The notes under the pieces: generated by a model | The model's input: only the letters and a program-made list of their open reading frames with translations | What the model was told of the DNA's origin: nothing | Databases searched by the model: none | Made by a program: the position numbers and the translations under genes | Shown: one piece after another, positions 33,780 through 47,010 of the stretch | Position numbering within the stretch: position 1 is the first letter of the stretch | Layout: the number at the start of each line of letters is the position of its first letter | Assembly (NCBI GenBank): GCA_964019695.1 | Contig: OZ026530.1 | Location: forward strand, 37,620,835 to 37,684,834 | Origin: Loripinus fragilis | Lineage: Eukaryota > Mollusca > Bivalvia > Lucinida > Lucinidae | Direction: 5' to 3' | Length of the DNA: 64,000 bases

Positions 33780-34690
33780 GAAGGCAAAGATCAGGAATAG
33801 ATACAAATGAAGTCTGCCCTACCACACCAGACACAGAAAACGTCTTTGTTACATACACAACGTAAGCAATTTTGTGTAATGGTGGTTTTCGCTATTGTTT
33901 CTTTCCTTAATTTTTTCTGACGATTTTGTAAATATCTGGTGATTTCGATGATATTTCTTGTGATTACGGGTCCCGTGATGATCAATATTCTCAAATGCGG
34001 TTGCAGATATAACTATAAATATGTTTGAAAGAGTTATCTATCATTAAGAAAAAAGAAATAGCCTATTGTCGATTTTCGGGTACCTATACTGGGTAAAGTA
34101 TTATATTTATTTTGTTATTATTTTTAGGGTATATTTTAATAAATTGTTACCAGCTTGTTCTACTGTGCAGGCAAGAACTTCAGTACATTGTTCACGCTGA
34201 CGAGTAAGGCCAAATGAAAAATAACCTGTGTTTAGGATAACCCGACCTCCTGCTTAGATATATAAGATTTACTGAGGAAGCTTAGACTTTTTTTAGGTTT
34301 TCGGGAAAAATATAATTTTATGCATTTTGAAAGGCATTTAGCCTTACAAAAAGCCTTTCAAAATGCTTTTCAAAATGCAAATTATATATTTCCCGAAAAA
34401 AAAAAGTGTGCCTATCATACCTTGCCTAAAATTTTCGGACCCGTTACCCGAAACGCAATTCTTTTTTATTTGGCTTACGGCCTTCTCGAGGCTAGTGACA
34501 CTGCTGCCGGGTATATAAGTTCTTATTGACCCGGCCACCGGGTTTATAACTGTTTAACTGTACAGCAACAGGGTGAATAGGATATAATTCACCCGGCAAC
34601 AATGAGAATAAATTTTGACTGCCTGTTCACCCTGCTTCAGTGAAATGGACTAACTTACAATATTGTAATCTGTGGGGTGGGGGTAACATC
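33780..34690. repeat. Dispersed repeat, contiguous copy
   Basis: It matches 16888-17512 followed by 20512-20772, without the intervening 3 kb, and partly 51020-51262. It includes the Penelope-like end word GATCAGGAATAGATAC at its start and a hairpin at 34321-34378 (GCATTTTGAAAGGC and complement). Confidence 0.8.
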
Positions 34691-35156
34691 ACAGGTATCA
34701 TACCGCTTTCTGACCGCGGATAATTTTTCGCTAGTCTTGTCTTGGGGGTTGTTTCGTTTATAGTGGAGGGTAGGGTTGGTTGTGTAAAAGGGTAAAAATA
34801 TTTTTTTCTTATCTATATGCAACTCAAATATATTGTATTAACACAACCAAACACTCGTTTATGTGCTTAGCATATCGCAAACTTTGCAAACTCTACTGCA
34901 GGCCTTCAGAATTATGGTGGGTCTGGGTCATTGTCCCATAATTGCAAAATATGGACCATCACTTTCCAAGGCAGTGGGCCCAGTTGACCCATCCGTTTAA
35001 GTTGTGAAAATATCTCACTCTTATAAAAATATTCAACTTACAGCGAGTCAATCAACTCCACAAAACAGAACGCACATGTAGGTTGTCAATACAGTAAAAA
35101 CATGTCCTAAGCAGCCACTCAAAAAAGGCAAAACAAAGATCTTAATAAAAAGGCGA
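34691..35156. other. No gene seen
   Basis: Intergenic. Confidence 0.4.
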
Positions 35157-35285
35157 CGTCTATTGACAGCTGGCTGTCAATAGCGTTTTAGGTCTAGTGC
35201 CAGCCGGCTGGCAATAGACGTTTTGATCTAGTGCCAGCTGGCTGGCTGGCAGGCACTAGACCTAAAACACTAATGACAGCCAGCC
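35157..35285. repeat. Nested palindromes at 34-bp spacing
   Basis: GACAGCTGGCTGTC, CCAGCCGGCTGG and CCAGCTGGCTGG are spaced by AATAGCGTTTTAGGTCTAGT-like sequence. A long inverted arm (GTTTTAGGTCTAGTGCC with complement at about 35260) folds the whole. Confidence 0.75.
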
Positions 35286-35319
35286 ACTGGAATATAGATA
35301 AAAGGGATAATAACAAGTA

Positions 35320-35830
35320 AAAAGTTATAAGATACAGGTATCATTTATATTTTATTTTTATTTCACTTTTGTAACCAATTATAAGTAACCCATATGTTTG
35401 TTTCTATCATTAGTGCCCTTAAAGTGTGAAATATGCAAGGTTGGGCGGTAGAAACTAGGGGCTGTTTAACCGGCAGTTTTTACCCGTAATAACCGCCCCC
35501 GTCAATACTCCAGAAGTGGTCAATACTAGTCGATTTGTGGACAATTGAAAAATTGAGCAGCTAATTAATTTTATATGCCTCGTTTCTATGGTTGATTTAG
35601 TGAATCAGAAAGAACCCTAAGCTGGCAATAACAACTGAACAACATTGACAATTATGTCTTAAGTACCAATGCATATACGGGTACATTAGTATGCCTGTGA
35701 CTTTATCGACCAATCAACCACTTCAAATGACCAACAATCCACCACCAATCGACCAGCAATGACCAGTTAAACCGGTTATAACCACTGGCCTGTCAATATG
35801 AGTATTTACCGCCTTCCTGCCAACCTTGGA
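35320..35830. repeat. Duplicated block upstream of ZNF2 (matches 61310-61720)
   Basis: It shares CAATTATAAGTAACCCATAT-like sequence, CAATACTCCAGAAGTGGT, CATTGACAATTATGTCTTAA and CACCACCAATCGACCAG with 61317-61705. It is part of the larger segmental duplication carrying the zinc-finger genes. Confidence 0.8.
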
Positions 35831-36822
35831 ATATGTTATTTCCTATGGTCTTACAGCTAGAAATAATACGGTCACTCCTAAGAGTCCTTAAGTTTGATCA
35901 ATACTTTTTGTCTTTTAAGGTACATGTATTTTTAAATCTACTACATATTCTTTATTTCGGACACCTGGCCTAAAGGAAACTCAAAATAAAGCGCAATGAT
36001 TGGCTGCTTGCGGACATCTGTCCACATGCAACAATCTTTGTGCTTTATTTCAAGTTTGAGAATGAACTGACGTTTTATAACCTCGAGGCCAGTTTTGTCA
36101 CCTGAGGAGTATTTCAGCGCAAACAATTACTGATACACATGAGCAAGGAATAACTGATACACAATTGAGAACGCCATTTACTGCCCGATTATGATATGAA
36201 TAATTTGTTGATAATTGTAAGACTCCAAAGTATACCTTTTCTTTTTTAGATTTCTAAGAAACGCTGAGACACAAATGCTGATGAACTGTTCGAATTTAGA
36301 GCATTGTGGATGGACATGCAAGAACGTGAAGTTTAGCAGGTGTTCAGATATGAGAATACATACATTTATATTTAAATGTTCTAACGTTCCAATCAAATAT
36401 GTGATTTCTGTACTCAATATACACTTTGATGTAGACAGCTCATCTGAGTAACCACAAAATAATCTTTGAAACAGATTCTTCAGAACAGGATTTTTTTCTT
36501 TTATAAACACGTTTTTGTCCTATTACACACACTACATGTGTACAACTTATATCAGAGGTGTTTTATTACATGGTTATAACCGCTATGTATGTTCCTATAT
36601 AGCGAGACTTTGGACAGGCAAGCCACTTTCGGTAGATCATTTGTTTTTGCATGTAACTTGGTAAATCACAAGATTTTTTGTACGGGACATAAACTTTGTT
36701 TTCATAGGCCACGGTTGTGCTTTCAAGAATGTTTAACCCCCTCGTCTAACATGAAGGAACATTTCCTTACTCATGCAGTTAATGAGCCATTTACCTGTTG
36801 GTTTTAAACTATTTTTTCTAAC
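35831..36822 (+). promoter_or_regulatory. ZNF2 upstream region conserved among paralogs
   Basis: It aligns with the ZNF1 and ZNF3 upstream regions: the inverted repeat at about 35976-36046, a 90-nt candidate exon (36250-36339) and a TTGTTTTCATAG acceptor at about 36706. An upstream frame (36589-36807) ends SSNMKEHFLTHAVNEPFTCWF in sense, i.e. half a degenerate finger, 15 nt before the ZNF2 start. The MITE of the ZNF1 leader is absent. Confidence 0.55.
36250..36339 (+). other. Candidate 5' UTR exon of ZNF2, 90 nt
   Basis: It has the same acceptor context (CTTTTTTAG), length and donor (CAG then GTGTTC) as at ZNF1 and ZNF3. Confidence 0.5.
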
Positions 36823-37711
<889 letters not shown>

Positions 37712-38379
37712 TGAAGTTCTGTCTTTATCTCACCTTTATAGCCTCAAAACCAAAATCTCACAATGTCATTACGTAGTAATGACCAGGAGTGAAACTAAAT
37801 TTCAGGCACCTTTGAATCGCCGTTACCAGGAAGTTTTTGGCGAAAAATGAACATCTAACCATAAAAACTATGTCAACAGGGCATGCGAGGCATGGATAAC
37901 TCTTTCTGACATATCACCAAGTTAAAATAATGAGCGTTTGAAAATAAGCAAAAAGTTACGGTAGCCATTCCGGCTCCAGTATCCGGTTGTGACGCAGCGA
38001 AAACGAGCCGTTGTCACACTTGGAGAAATTAAATGTAGAAAAACTAAAAAATGATTTACCGTTGGCCAAAAAATAAGACGACCATTTAAAGTCTTCAGAA
38101 CATTAAATGAACTCAATCCGGACCCATATCCATACCTTTGCATGTCAGGAAAAAAATCTTTTTATCGTAAAGAAATTCAAAGCACAAACGTTTGTTGTTT
38201 TCAAAAATATCCGCGGTGTGACGTTATATTTACATACGCACCGGTTGATTGTAAATCGATTTCAAGCTATGAGGCGACCAACGGGGTTTACCATGGATAA
38301 TTCTTACGTCGCCCTGGATGTCGATGTGTGGTGCCCCAATGTCGTGCCGGTGCCGGTGTGTGTGGGGGTGCTATTGTTT

Positions 38380-38403
38380 GGGGGGGGGGGGGGGGGGGGG
38401 GGG
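38380..38403 (+). repeat. G24 homopolymer
   Basis: An uninterrupted run of 24 G. Related runs in the same transposon are G17 at 40891-40907 and C22 at 41442-41463. Confidence 0.85.
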
Positions 38404-38484
38404 CTTTTTGCGTAAGTCGAGACGCATTTGAGCTTCAATAAGCATGGGTGGCTCGAATTTGAAATCGTAGTGTTACATGTACGA

Positions 38485-38640
38485 AATAATTATGGGTGGC
38501 GAGTTCGATCCCGGGCCAGCCCAATACTTTCGTGGAGATTGATAATGAACCAATTTTACAGTCATTCTCCTCCCTTCCGCTGATTGATTCAATACGAGCT
38601 GTTGTCATATGCACACAAAGTACTTACCGGTAGAGCATTT
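38485..38640 (+). mobile_element. SINE fragment, 5'-truncated
   Basis: GCGAGTTCGATCC (B box), TACTTTCGTGGAGA and GTCATTCTCCTCCCTTC match the fuller copy at 46691-47010. Confidence 0.7.
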
Positions 38641-39789
38641 TATTATATTTCTCATGAATAGACTCTATAAAACCCGAGTCTGCAGTTTCTTATATCGTAG
38701 GTTCACTCTATTTCTGAAGGATCCATTTTTCAATATTATCTATTTTCCCCTGTAAATTCGAGATAACTTGTTATCAACTCTTGATTGGGACTCAATCGTC
38801 GCGACAAAGTCTGTCATCGGGGTTTGTGACCAGGTTATGCTCAAACTAAGGACTAGTAAGCTAAAATATTTAAAGCATGACTTTTTAAAACTACTGACTT
38901 ATCCAAAGAGCAATTATCAAATGCATGGATCAGAGGCCATGCGGATGCGTAGTCTGGTCCGCACTTTTGTTGTTTAAGTGCAACAAAATCAGTGATTCCA
39001 GATAAATTTGCTATATTCTGTGCGAAGTGGTTTAATAAGAATGTTGTTTATGTTATTTAAATTCAAAACTCATGCAAGACCATTCCCAGCCAGCATATAG
39101 TGTCGGGCCAACATCGTACCGCCAGTGAGCCGATGGTGGCCCGCTTTTAGATTTTTACTGGGCACATACCTGAGGTGCGCGTTCGCTCGCTCTCCAGCTG
39201 CGAAAATGCGCAGTCTGTTCGCAGGTAGCCGACTTGATTGGTGCAAACGCGCAGGGAGAAAGCAAACTGGATTGTTGTCTTAGATTCTCGGAGATCTTAT
39301 AATTTTCCATTCTTTGCAAAACATATTGAACCTCATAAATGATAGCACGGGATACGCTTGGTTAATGCTGGTACTTTTCTCTGCCGAAGTTAGTAAGAGA
39401 CTATTAAAATAGGTCTGTCTGTCTGTGCGTCCGTCCGTAGAAGATATGGGTGGGAACTTTGTGGGTGCAACTTTTCGACCCCTTTTCTTTACCTTTCAGA
39501 TGCTGAAGATGCGCATATGGCGTGGAAATATCGTCAGTTGCTCTTTATTTTTATTTATTTTCACTTAAGAATTTTTGGTCATTGGGTACTCTGTGAGCAG
39601 AACTCCTCACACCATATACCGATCTTTTTGAAACTTTTTAAGTCTTTTGTTTATGGTCTGGACATGTAAATATGCACGTGGCTTGGACACTATCATCACA
39701 TCTTTAATTACACTAGACTTTTAGCATGTGTTCGCGCCGATGCTAACGCCGACAACCGGAGTAATACAATACCTCCCTGTTAAAAAAAA
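38641..39789. other. Interior of the TIR element; dispersed fragments only
   Basis: 39094-39175 carries the TGTCGGGCC repeat also seen at 6123. TCTGTCTGTCTGTGCGTCCG at 39411 resembles the start of a known-style tandem-repeat element. No gene was recognised. Confidence 0.4.
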
Positions 39790-40062
39790 AGAAAGTGAGT
39801 ATGATCAGGAAATACCACAATCACAAACTGCAGACAAACCCGTTGCATCGTGAGGAAGAGCGACACAACAATCACGAGACACCAGGAAGACAATCAAAGT
39901 AAAGCAACCAGCTCTCTCTTCCCCATCAAGACGATTGCAAAACTAGAATGGACATAAAGTAACGCATAGCAAAACATAGAACAATTACAGAATACCACAA
40001 TGGGAGTAACAATCAGCAATGAATCAACAACAACAGAACCACCGCCTTAGAACGGACAGTAG
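39790..40062 (-). mobile_element. Penelope-like 3' tail fragment
   Basis: It is the inverted counterpart of about 9960-10260 (CACAATGGGAGTAACAATCA, CAAACTGCAGACAAACC, AACCACCGCCTTA). It is truncated at 40062, where a minisatellite begins. Confidence 0.75.
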
Positions 40063-40625
40063 CCAAAGCCATATTTTGCCCGCAGATCCGCCCCCGACCC
40101 TGGGGATGGGGTCAACAGCCAGGTCAGAATTCAGCTTTTTTTCAGAAGATGGTCATGTTGCATATCAAATTAAAGGGAATCACGAATGCATCATTATGGT
40201 AGCAAATATTATGTCAGCAGACCGCTCCCCCTGACCCTAGGTGTCAAAAGGTCAGAACAATGTCATGTTGCATATCAAATTAAAGGGAATCACGAATTCG
40301 GCAGCATGGTCGCAAATATTGTGCATGCAGTCCATCCACCCCCTTGACCCAGGGGTTGGGGTCCATAGGTCAAAATTCGACTTTTTCAGAACATGGTCAT
40401 GTTGCATGTCAAATTAAAGGGAATCACGAAACGCAGCAACATAGTAGCAAATATTTTGCCCGCAGACCCCTCCCCCCCCCCTCATCCCGCCATGACCCTA
40501 GGGGATGGGGTCAAAAGGTTAAAGTTCAACTTTTTCAGAACATGGCTATTGCATATCAAATTTAAGGGAATCACGAATTACACTAATAAAGTAGCAAATA
40601 TTTTGCTTTTCAGAACATGGCCAAA
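40063..40625. repeat. Minisatellite, units of 110-150 bp, about four copies
   Basis: CATGTTGCATATCAAATTAA with AGGGAATCACGAA recurs at about 40155, 40264, 40399 and 40547. Intervening CAGACC, TGACCC and GGGGTC stretches vary in length. Confidence 0.8.
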
Positions 40626-40632
40626 TGTTACA

Positions 40633-40755
40633 TCATGCACATAACGAAATGTTTTTTGCGCATAACGAAATACATTTTGCACATAACGAACTAAATTTGT
40701 ACATAGCACAATAACCCTTGTACATGACGAATAGAATGTACACATTATGAGGCAA
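40633..40755. repeat. Minisatellite of about 25 bp, four to five copies
   Basis: TTTTGCACATAACGAAATG-like units decay toward TTGTACATGACGAATAG. Confidence 0.75.
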
Positions 40756-42260
40756 TCGAGGCGTTCCATATGGGAACCTATTTAAGCAAATGCTTTAATG
40801 CAATCAGAAGACCGGACAGGTTGTGGACGGGATAGGTGCCGTGATCTTCAAAAGTATGTATAAGAATAAAAGAGAGAATGTTTTGGTGCCGGGGGGGGGG
40901 GGGGGGGTGTGGAGTAGATTATGGCGTGTCGTTCCCGGGTTTTAGGGACTAAAACAACACAGAAGAGTACATTCTTCAAGACGGGTGTCTCTTTGGGTAG
41001 ACTACACTGGAAGATTAACCCGATAAGTAACCGATGGAGGAGAACTGGGCAACAACGGGTACTACATGTATAACTAAGATTCCAACCCGGGTCCTCGCCA
41101 CTCTCCGAAACCCCACTCCACCCATCCACAACACACCCACTCAACAGCCAATGTAATATCACCAATGTTTTCTCCGAGAAGGGGAACCGCAAAATACCCA
41201 TGGAGATTTAGACAATTAAAAAAAACCCAAACATACTGAGGTTTTATTCCCCTCCCTTGGGTAAATGCATGTAGATCTATGTGGTGTCTAAAATCCCTTG
41301 GACGGGTCGTCAAATTGATTATAATTTGATAAAGAATTCCCAGATGAAGTGGGCCTATCGTAATTCCCCACCCCAGGGATTAGGTGCTCTAATTCCGTGG
41401 TTTGGAAATTTGTTTGCAGTCAAACTCTCCATGAATCCCCACCCCCCCCCCCCCCCCCCCCCCGGTTCTAGGAGAAACACTGATAGGTACATTCGTATCA
41501 CATTTTTCATAGCCTTGCATCTTATTACATCTCACTGATAACAGGTAGCCCTTTCCTTTAGCAGTAGAACCGATTTTGATAGTTCTGTTCTATTTTACAA
41601 TATTCCCCCGTAGGAGACCCCAATAGATTTATCGACCTGTACACGTCACATTATGACGTCACTCATTTTCAAGGAAATACTCGACGGTCACATGTGCAAA
41701 CATGGTAGAAATTAGTGACAAAAACAGTTTCAATAAAACTTGTTTGGATTATTATTGTGTTCTTTATGACTTGGAAGCAGCTTATTCTTGGAAAATACGC
41801 CTAGTTCAGAGCCCTCAAAACTGCATTGTTGCTATGAAAACGTGAAGGTAGGAATCTTGCACTTTTTCTGTTAGAGGCTTTGTTTATATTTCCTTGAGAT
41901 GGTTCCTGTTCTGGGTTTTAGCTGGGAAACAAAACCAAATCCTTTCAGCAATTGTAGCAGGGAGGGTAGCCCTTCATAAATTCAACCGTTATTTCATTTG
42001 TGTGGGAAAACATACTCCGAAATACCTAGTAAACTACGACGAACTTCCAGAGACCGGTTGCTGGCGGTAAGGAAGATTAATAACAATTTTTGTAGTTATA
42101 TCAATCGTTTTGATTGTAAGGCAAGAGGACCCGGATAAAATACAAGATGCTCGTGGATTGCTGAAATCGATAGGATTACAAACTCCGATATACGGTCAAT
42201 TGGAGTAAAAAATGCATTCACTTTTGTTTATTCCTTAACAAAACATATTTCCCGCTACCA
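40756..42260. other. Interior of the TIR element; no gene seen
   Basis: It includes G17 (40891) and C22 (41442) runs. Frames at 40848, 41074 and 41281 translate low-complexity sequence. No transposase motif was recognised. Confidence 0.4.
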
Positions 42261-42429
42261 CATTGGCCAGTAATGAACAAATTATGGTTGTTCATTGCAC
42301 TAGACATTGTCCTGTTTTTTTCAAACGTCGCCATCTTGGTCAGCGTAACGTCGAACATTTTACGTTGCCGTCACAACATTCACTGCTGATAACCGGAAAC
42401 TGGAGCCGGAATGGCTGTCGAGAGCGTAG

Positions 42430-42836
<407 letters not shown>

Positions 42837-42894
42837 AACTAGAACACATTCGATGGCGCGCCATCGTATATCCCCACACTCTATAGAAATCTAA
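42837..42894. other. Palindrome ATGGCGCGCCAT next to the ZNF2 end
   Basis: A 12-bp perfect palindrome at about 42853-42865, just past the last finger relic. Confidence 0.5.
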
Positions 42895-43625
42895 TGGGCA
42901 CCAGTTTGATCCTAGTGCAAAAATTTTCAGTGTATCTTGAACTTTAATTTGATATGCCACATGACCATATTCAGAAAATTTAATTTTTGACCCCCATTAC
43001 CCTCAAATTCCTTCCCTGGGGTCTGACCCAGGCTATCGAATAAAATTCCCTCCTTAAATGTTTAATATCTTTCATTTGTGAAAAAAAACCACTCAAAGTT
43101 TGGTTTAAAAATCTTTGAAATTGACTGTAATTGAGATTTAATGATATTTGCCCTTTTGTCCACTTCCCAAGGCCCCAGGGGCCGGGAACCAAAACATTGT
43201 GCCGTTGTTCGTGCCATTCATGTGAAAAACTCACACATCAAATTTAGTTGAATTTCGGAAAACAAACATTTTTGACCCCCAACCCCTGCTGTATCTCCAA
43301 AAGTCCAACCCCTTGGGCATGCCCCAGGTGACCGAATGAAAATCCTGTCTTATATGATTTATATCTTTCATTTGTGAGAAGACACACGAAGTTTGGTTTT
43401 AAAATATTTGAAATTGACTTTGTAATCGAAATTTAATTATTTTTTGCCCCTCACCAGAGCTCCAGGGGGCGGGGCAAAAAAATGTGTAGTTGCACACCAC
43501 ATTCATACGAGCAACTCACACTCCAAATTTGGTTGGATTTTGTCCAATTGTTTAGGAGGAGATAGCGTGATGGACAGAGGGAGGTGATTGCAATATCCCC
43601 ATCGCATTTTTAAAAGCGTTGGGGA
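42895..43625. repeat. Tandem repeat, about 240-300 bp, two to three copies
   Basis: TATCTTTCATTTGTGA, CAAAGTTTGGTTT, TTTGAAATTGACT and CCCCAGGG-type words recur at about 43068-43200 and 43365-43480. Part of the sequence (TTTAATTTGATATGCCACAT) is the complement of the 40063 minisatellite unit. Confidence 0.7.
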
Positions 43626-44285
43626 TAAAATAAGCTATTGTGCTAAAGAGATCCATCTGAAATAAAGTAACATATTTATACATGTAAAAGCCTTTATAAC
43701 CATGATTATATTAAATTCATTAATTATATTAAACTGGCCTAATGCTCCTTTAATAAAATTCACATGAAATACCTCTTGTGGACGATATTCTGTGCTCCAT
43801 TTGTTGTACAAGTTGTACTTAAAGCTATGGTCATGATTTTGAACATTTTACTCAAATAAAAATAAAATCTTAATAATGTACTTATTTAATTTTTATAGAT
43901 CATTCCTTCACCTGCTAAATTTATTACAGCAATATTTATTGCGTTTATCTAAACATCTGGGGGCTGACATCTTACAGTAATGGGCATACAAGAGCTCAAC
44001 ATTGAACTCTTTTCTCTGAGCTGAATGATTCGCGGAATCAGATTTTCAGTGGACACATACATTGCTTCTTTCAATATTGGAAAATGGATATTGTGTTTGA
44101 ATAAACAATCAACAGTCAGATCAATGCAAATTAGAATGTTACGAATATTTAAATCAAAGCTTTTCGTTTTTCAATAAGTTTCAGTTGATTTTATTATGTC
44201 TTATTGTATCCAAAATTAAGAAAATTTTTACAAAATATGTCATCTGCTATAGTAAATATAGCAAGAAGTGAGCGAAGCTCACATA
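43626..44285. other. No gene seen; dispersed repeat at 43680-43880
   Basis: 43680-43880 matches 15400-15567. The rest is AT-rich. Confidence 0.5.
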
Positions 44286-45830
44286 CCCCCGGCGGTAGCC
44301 ATCAGAGGTTGTAACATTTTCAGAGAAAAGACAAAATTGTCAAAGATTTCATAATCCTAAATCAAGTAGTTTCTGAGAAAACTTTGATGAAAAATGTCCA
44401 TATGTGTTATATAAGAGTGACAGAAGGAAAAATTGAAAATTTGAAAAAAAGAAGACAAAATGAGGATTAGCACCTTAGTTTTCATTTACACAATACACTT
44501 CTCCTACCTGAAAGTACACAAATAATTTCATAATCCTAAATCAAGTAGTTGCTGAGAAAACTCTGACAAAAAACGTCCATATGTGTATATAGGAGTGACA
44601 GAAGGAAAAATTGAAAAAGAAGCCAAAATGAGGTTTAGCATCTTTATTTTCATTTACACAATACACTTAGCCTACTTGAAGGTGTACTTTAAATTTGAAA
44701 ACACTGGCTCCAATAGGAGCCTAGAGATCTGCGACAGAAATTTTCATTGGAGAGAAAGAAAAATGAATAAATAAAGGGACTGATAAGCAATATGTGGCTG
44801 TTCTTTTGTTACACAATACAACTAATCACTATCAAGCTTTGTACCAAATTTCAGAATCCTAACTCAAGTAGTTGCTGAGAAATCTTTGACAGAAAAAATG
44901 TCTATATGTATTATATAAGAGTGAAAGAAGGAAAAAATGAAAATTTGAAAAAATAAGGCAAAATGAGGATTAGCATCTTAATTTCCATTTACACAGTACA
45001 CTTTGCCTTCCTGAAGGTGTACACAAAATTTGAAAACAATGGCTCCAATAGGAGCTGAGAAATCTGTGACAGAATTTTCCATTGGAGAGAAAGAAAAATG
45101 AACAAATAAAAGGACTGATAAGCAATATGTGGCTGTTCTTTTCTTACACAATACAACTCATCACTATCAAGCTTTGTACCAAATTTCAGAGTCCCAACTC
45201 AAGTGGTTGCTGAGAAATCTTTGACAGAAAAAGTGTCCATATGTATTATATAAGAGAGAAAGAAGGAAAAAATGAAAATTTGAAAAAAATAAGGCAAAAT
45301 GAGGATTAGCATCTTAATTTCCATTTACACAGTACACTTTGCCATCCTGAAGATGTACACAAAATTTGAAAACACTGGATCCAATAGGAGCTGAGAAATC
45401 TGTGACAGAAATTTCCATTGGAGAGAAAGAAAAATGAAAAAATAAAGGGACTGATAAGCAATATGTGGCTGTTCTTTTCTTACACAATACAACTCATCAC
45501 TATCAAACTTTGTACCAAATTTCAGAATCCTAACCCAAGTAGTTGCTGAGAAATCTTTGACGAAAATTTTTTCCATTGGAGAGAAAGAAAAATGAACAAA
45601 TAAAGGGACTGATAGGCAATATGTGGCTGTTCTTTTGTTACACAATACAACTCATCACTATCAAGCTTTGTATCAAATTTCAGAATCCTAACCCAAGTAG
45701 TTGCTGAGAAATCTTTGACGAAAAAAAAAGTTTACAGACAAACAGACAAACAGACAAACAAACAAACATAATTACAGAAAAGGCAAAAACTATATACCCC
45801 CTATATACTTCGTACCGGGGGTATAATAAA
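44286..45830. repeat. Tandem-repeat element, about 335-bp units, ends ATACCCCCGG
   Basis: The block opens with ATACCCCCGGCGG and closes with CCGGGGGTATAATAA, a short inverted repeat. Inside, GCAATATGTGGCTGTTCTTT recurs at about 44788, 45125, 45460 and 45619, and GAGGATTAGCATCTTAATTT-like words recur between. A CAGACAAA repeat lies near 45735-45765. The regular decay suggests an element with an internal tandem array. It is not coding. Confidence 0.7.
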
Positions 45831-46189
45831 TAGTGCTTTAAGGGTTATATTTCTTAGAAATAATGACTACACATCGTCCTTTGTAGTAAAATATATTCAT
45901 CAATGTACTCACTGCTTGAAATATAAATCTGAATCATTGTGAACTTTACCCATAATCAAGGGTTTATGATTCTGCTCTGGTAGTGTGTAAGCAGGTCAAA
46001 GTGCTTCCAGCCCACTTGTCAGGAGCTCATCGAGCTTTAGTATGGCTGGACTCCAGTGGAGCCAGAAAGTAATTACAGGCTAATCGAGAGATTTCACAAA
46101 CAATTAATGATGGATTGTTCGTACCATACTGTAAGCTCTGTAATAAATGCATTTTAAATAGTGTGACTTCGCTTTAAGCGTTGGCGACA
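45831..46189. other. No gene seen
   Basis: AT-rich intergenic sequence. Confidence 0.4.
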
Positions 46190-46330
46190 TATGTGCGAGT
46201 TCACTAATGGGACAAACAATATGAGTCTGGTATTTGTTGTAAAACTTGTAACCAAGAATCAAACTGGAAGAGACATATGTATGTTCATACAGGTAAGACG
46301 TCATATGCTCAAGTCACATATCGTTAATAT
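46190..46330 (+). pseudogene. Solitary zinc-finger relic
   Basis: The frame from about 46230 reads SGICCKTCNQESNWKRHMY, then VHTGKTSYAQ. Like the relic at 30626 it has a CC..C knuckle and an intact His pair but lacks the middle of the finger. Confidence 0.55.
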
Positions 46331-46690
46331 GTTACGCACAAATCAAGCTTGAATAATCTAACATTCATACAAAGGATATTGATTTTTAGACACGTGGTAC
46401 ATGCATACGTTTTATTCAATTATCTTAATTGACTTGCCATAGGCTTTTTCATTCATGAGATTAGCATTTTCAGTCAACAATTTTACTCCTGCTCAGCAAC
46501 ATGAACAGTGAAAACAATAATTGAAGCTTACTTGGCAGCATGTCTTAGAATTGTTGGCATGGTACTGACATGTTCAGATCCGTTCCGAAAGGATCTGTTG
46601 TATAAACCACAACACAAGATATCAAATATGTAAAACTAACCACATATACTTAGACCAAGTTCTAATCAGTCACCTTACATTTTTATGACA
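46331..46690. other. No gene seen
   Basis: Contains a short inverted repeat around CAGATCCGTTCCGAAAGGATCTG (two arms, about 46576-46598). Confidence 0.4.
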
Positions 46691-47010
46691 CGGCCGCATA
46701 GGGCAGTCGGTAACATGTCTGGCTACAGATGCGTGTCTGACTGCAGATCCAGGGGTCGCGAGTTCGATCCAGGTCCGGTCCCATACTTTCGTGGAGAATG
46801 ATCATGAAATAATTTCTATGGTCATTCTCCTCCCTTCTGCTGAATCATTCAAGAAGGGTCGTTGTTAGTTACAAGCGAAAAAGTGTGCACGAAGTACTGG
46901 TTAACCGCTTGTTCAAGCTTGTCCAGGAAAAGTGTAGTAAGGTGAACTGACTGTCCCGCATGCCCATAGCTGTTGACTTGGGACGTAAAGCAACAAAACA
47001 AACATACACA
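46691..47010 (+). mobile_element. tRNA-derived SINE, full-length-like
   Basis: The head has GCAGTCGGTAACATGTCTG (A-box-like) and GGTCGCGAGTTCGATCC (B box). The body has TACTTTCGTGGAGAATGATC and GTCATTCTCCTCCCTTC, and the tail GACTTGGGACGTAAAGCAAC. The fragment at 38485 is the same family. Confidence 0.75.

Noticed and set aside
40848..41538. Pro-rich and Cys/Trp-rich frames near the G17 and C22 runs
   Set aside because: They arise from homopolymers and low-complexity sequence in the transposon; no transposase motif is seen.
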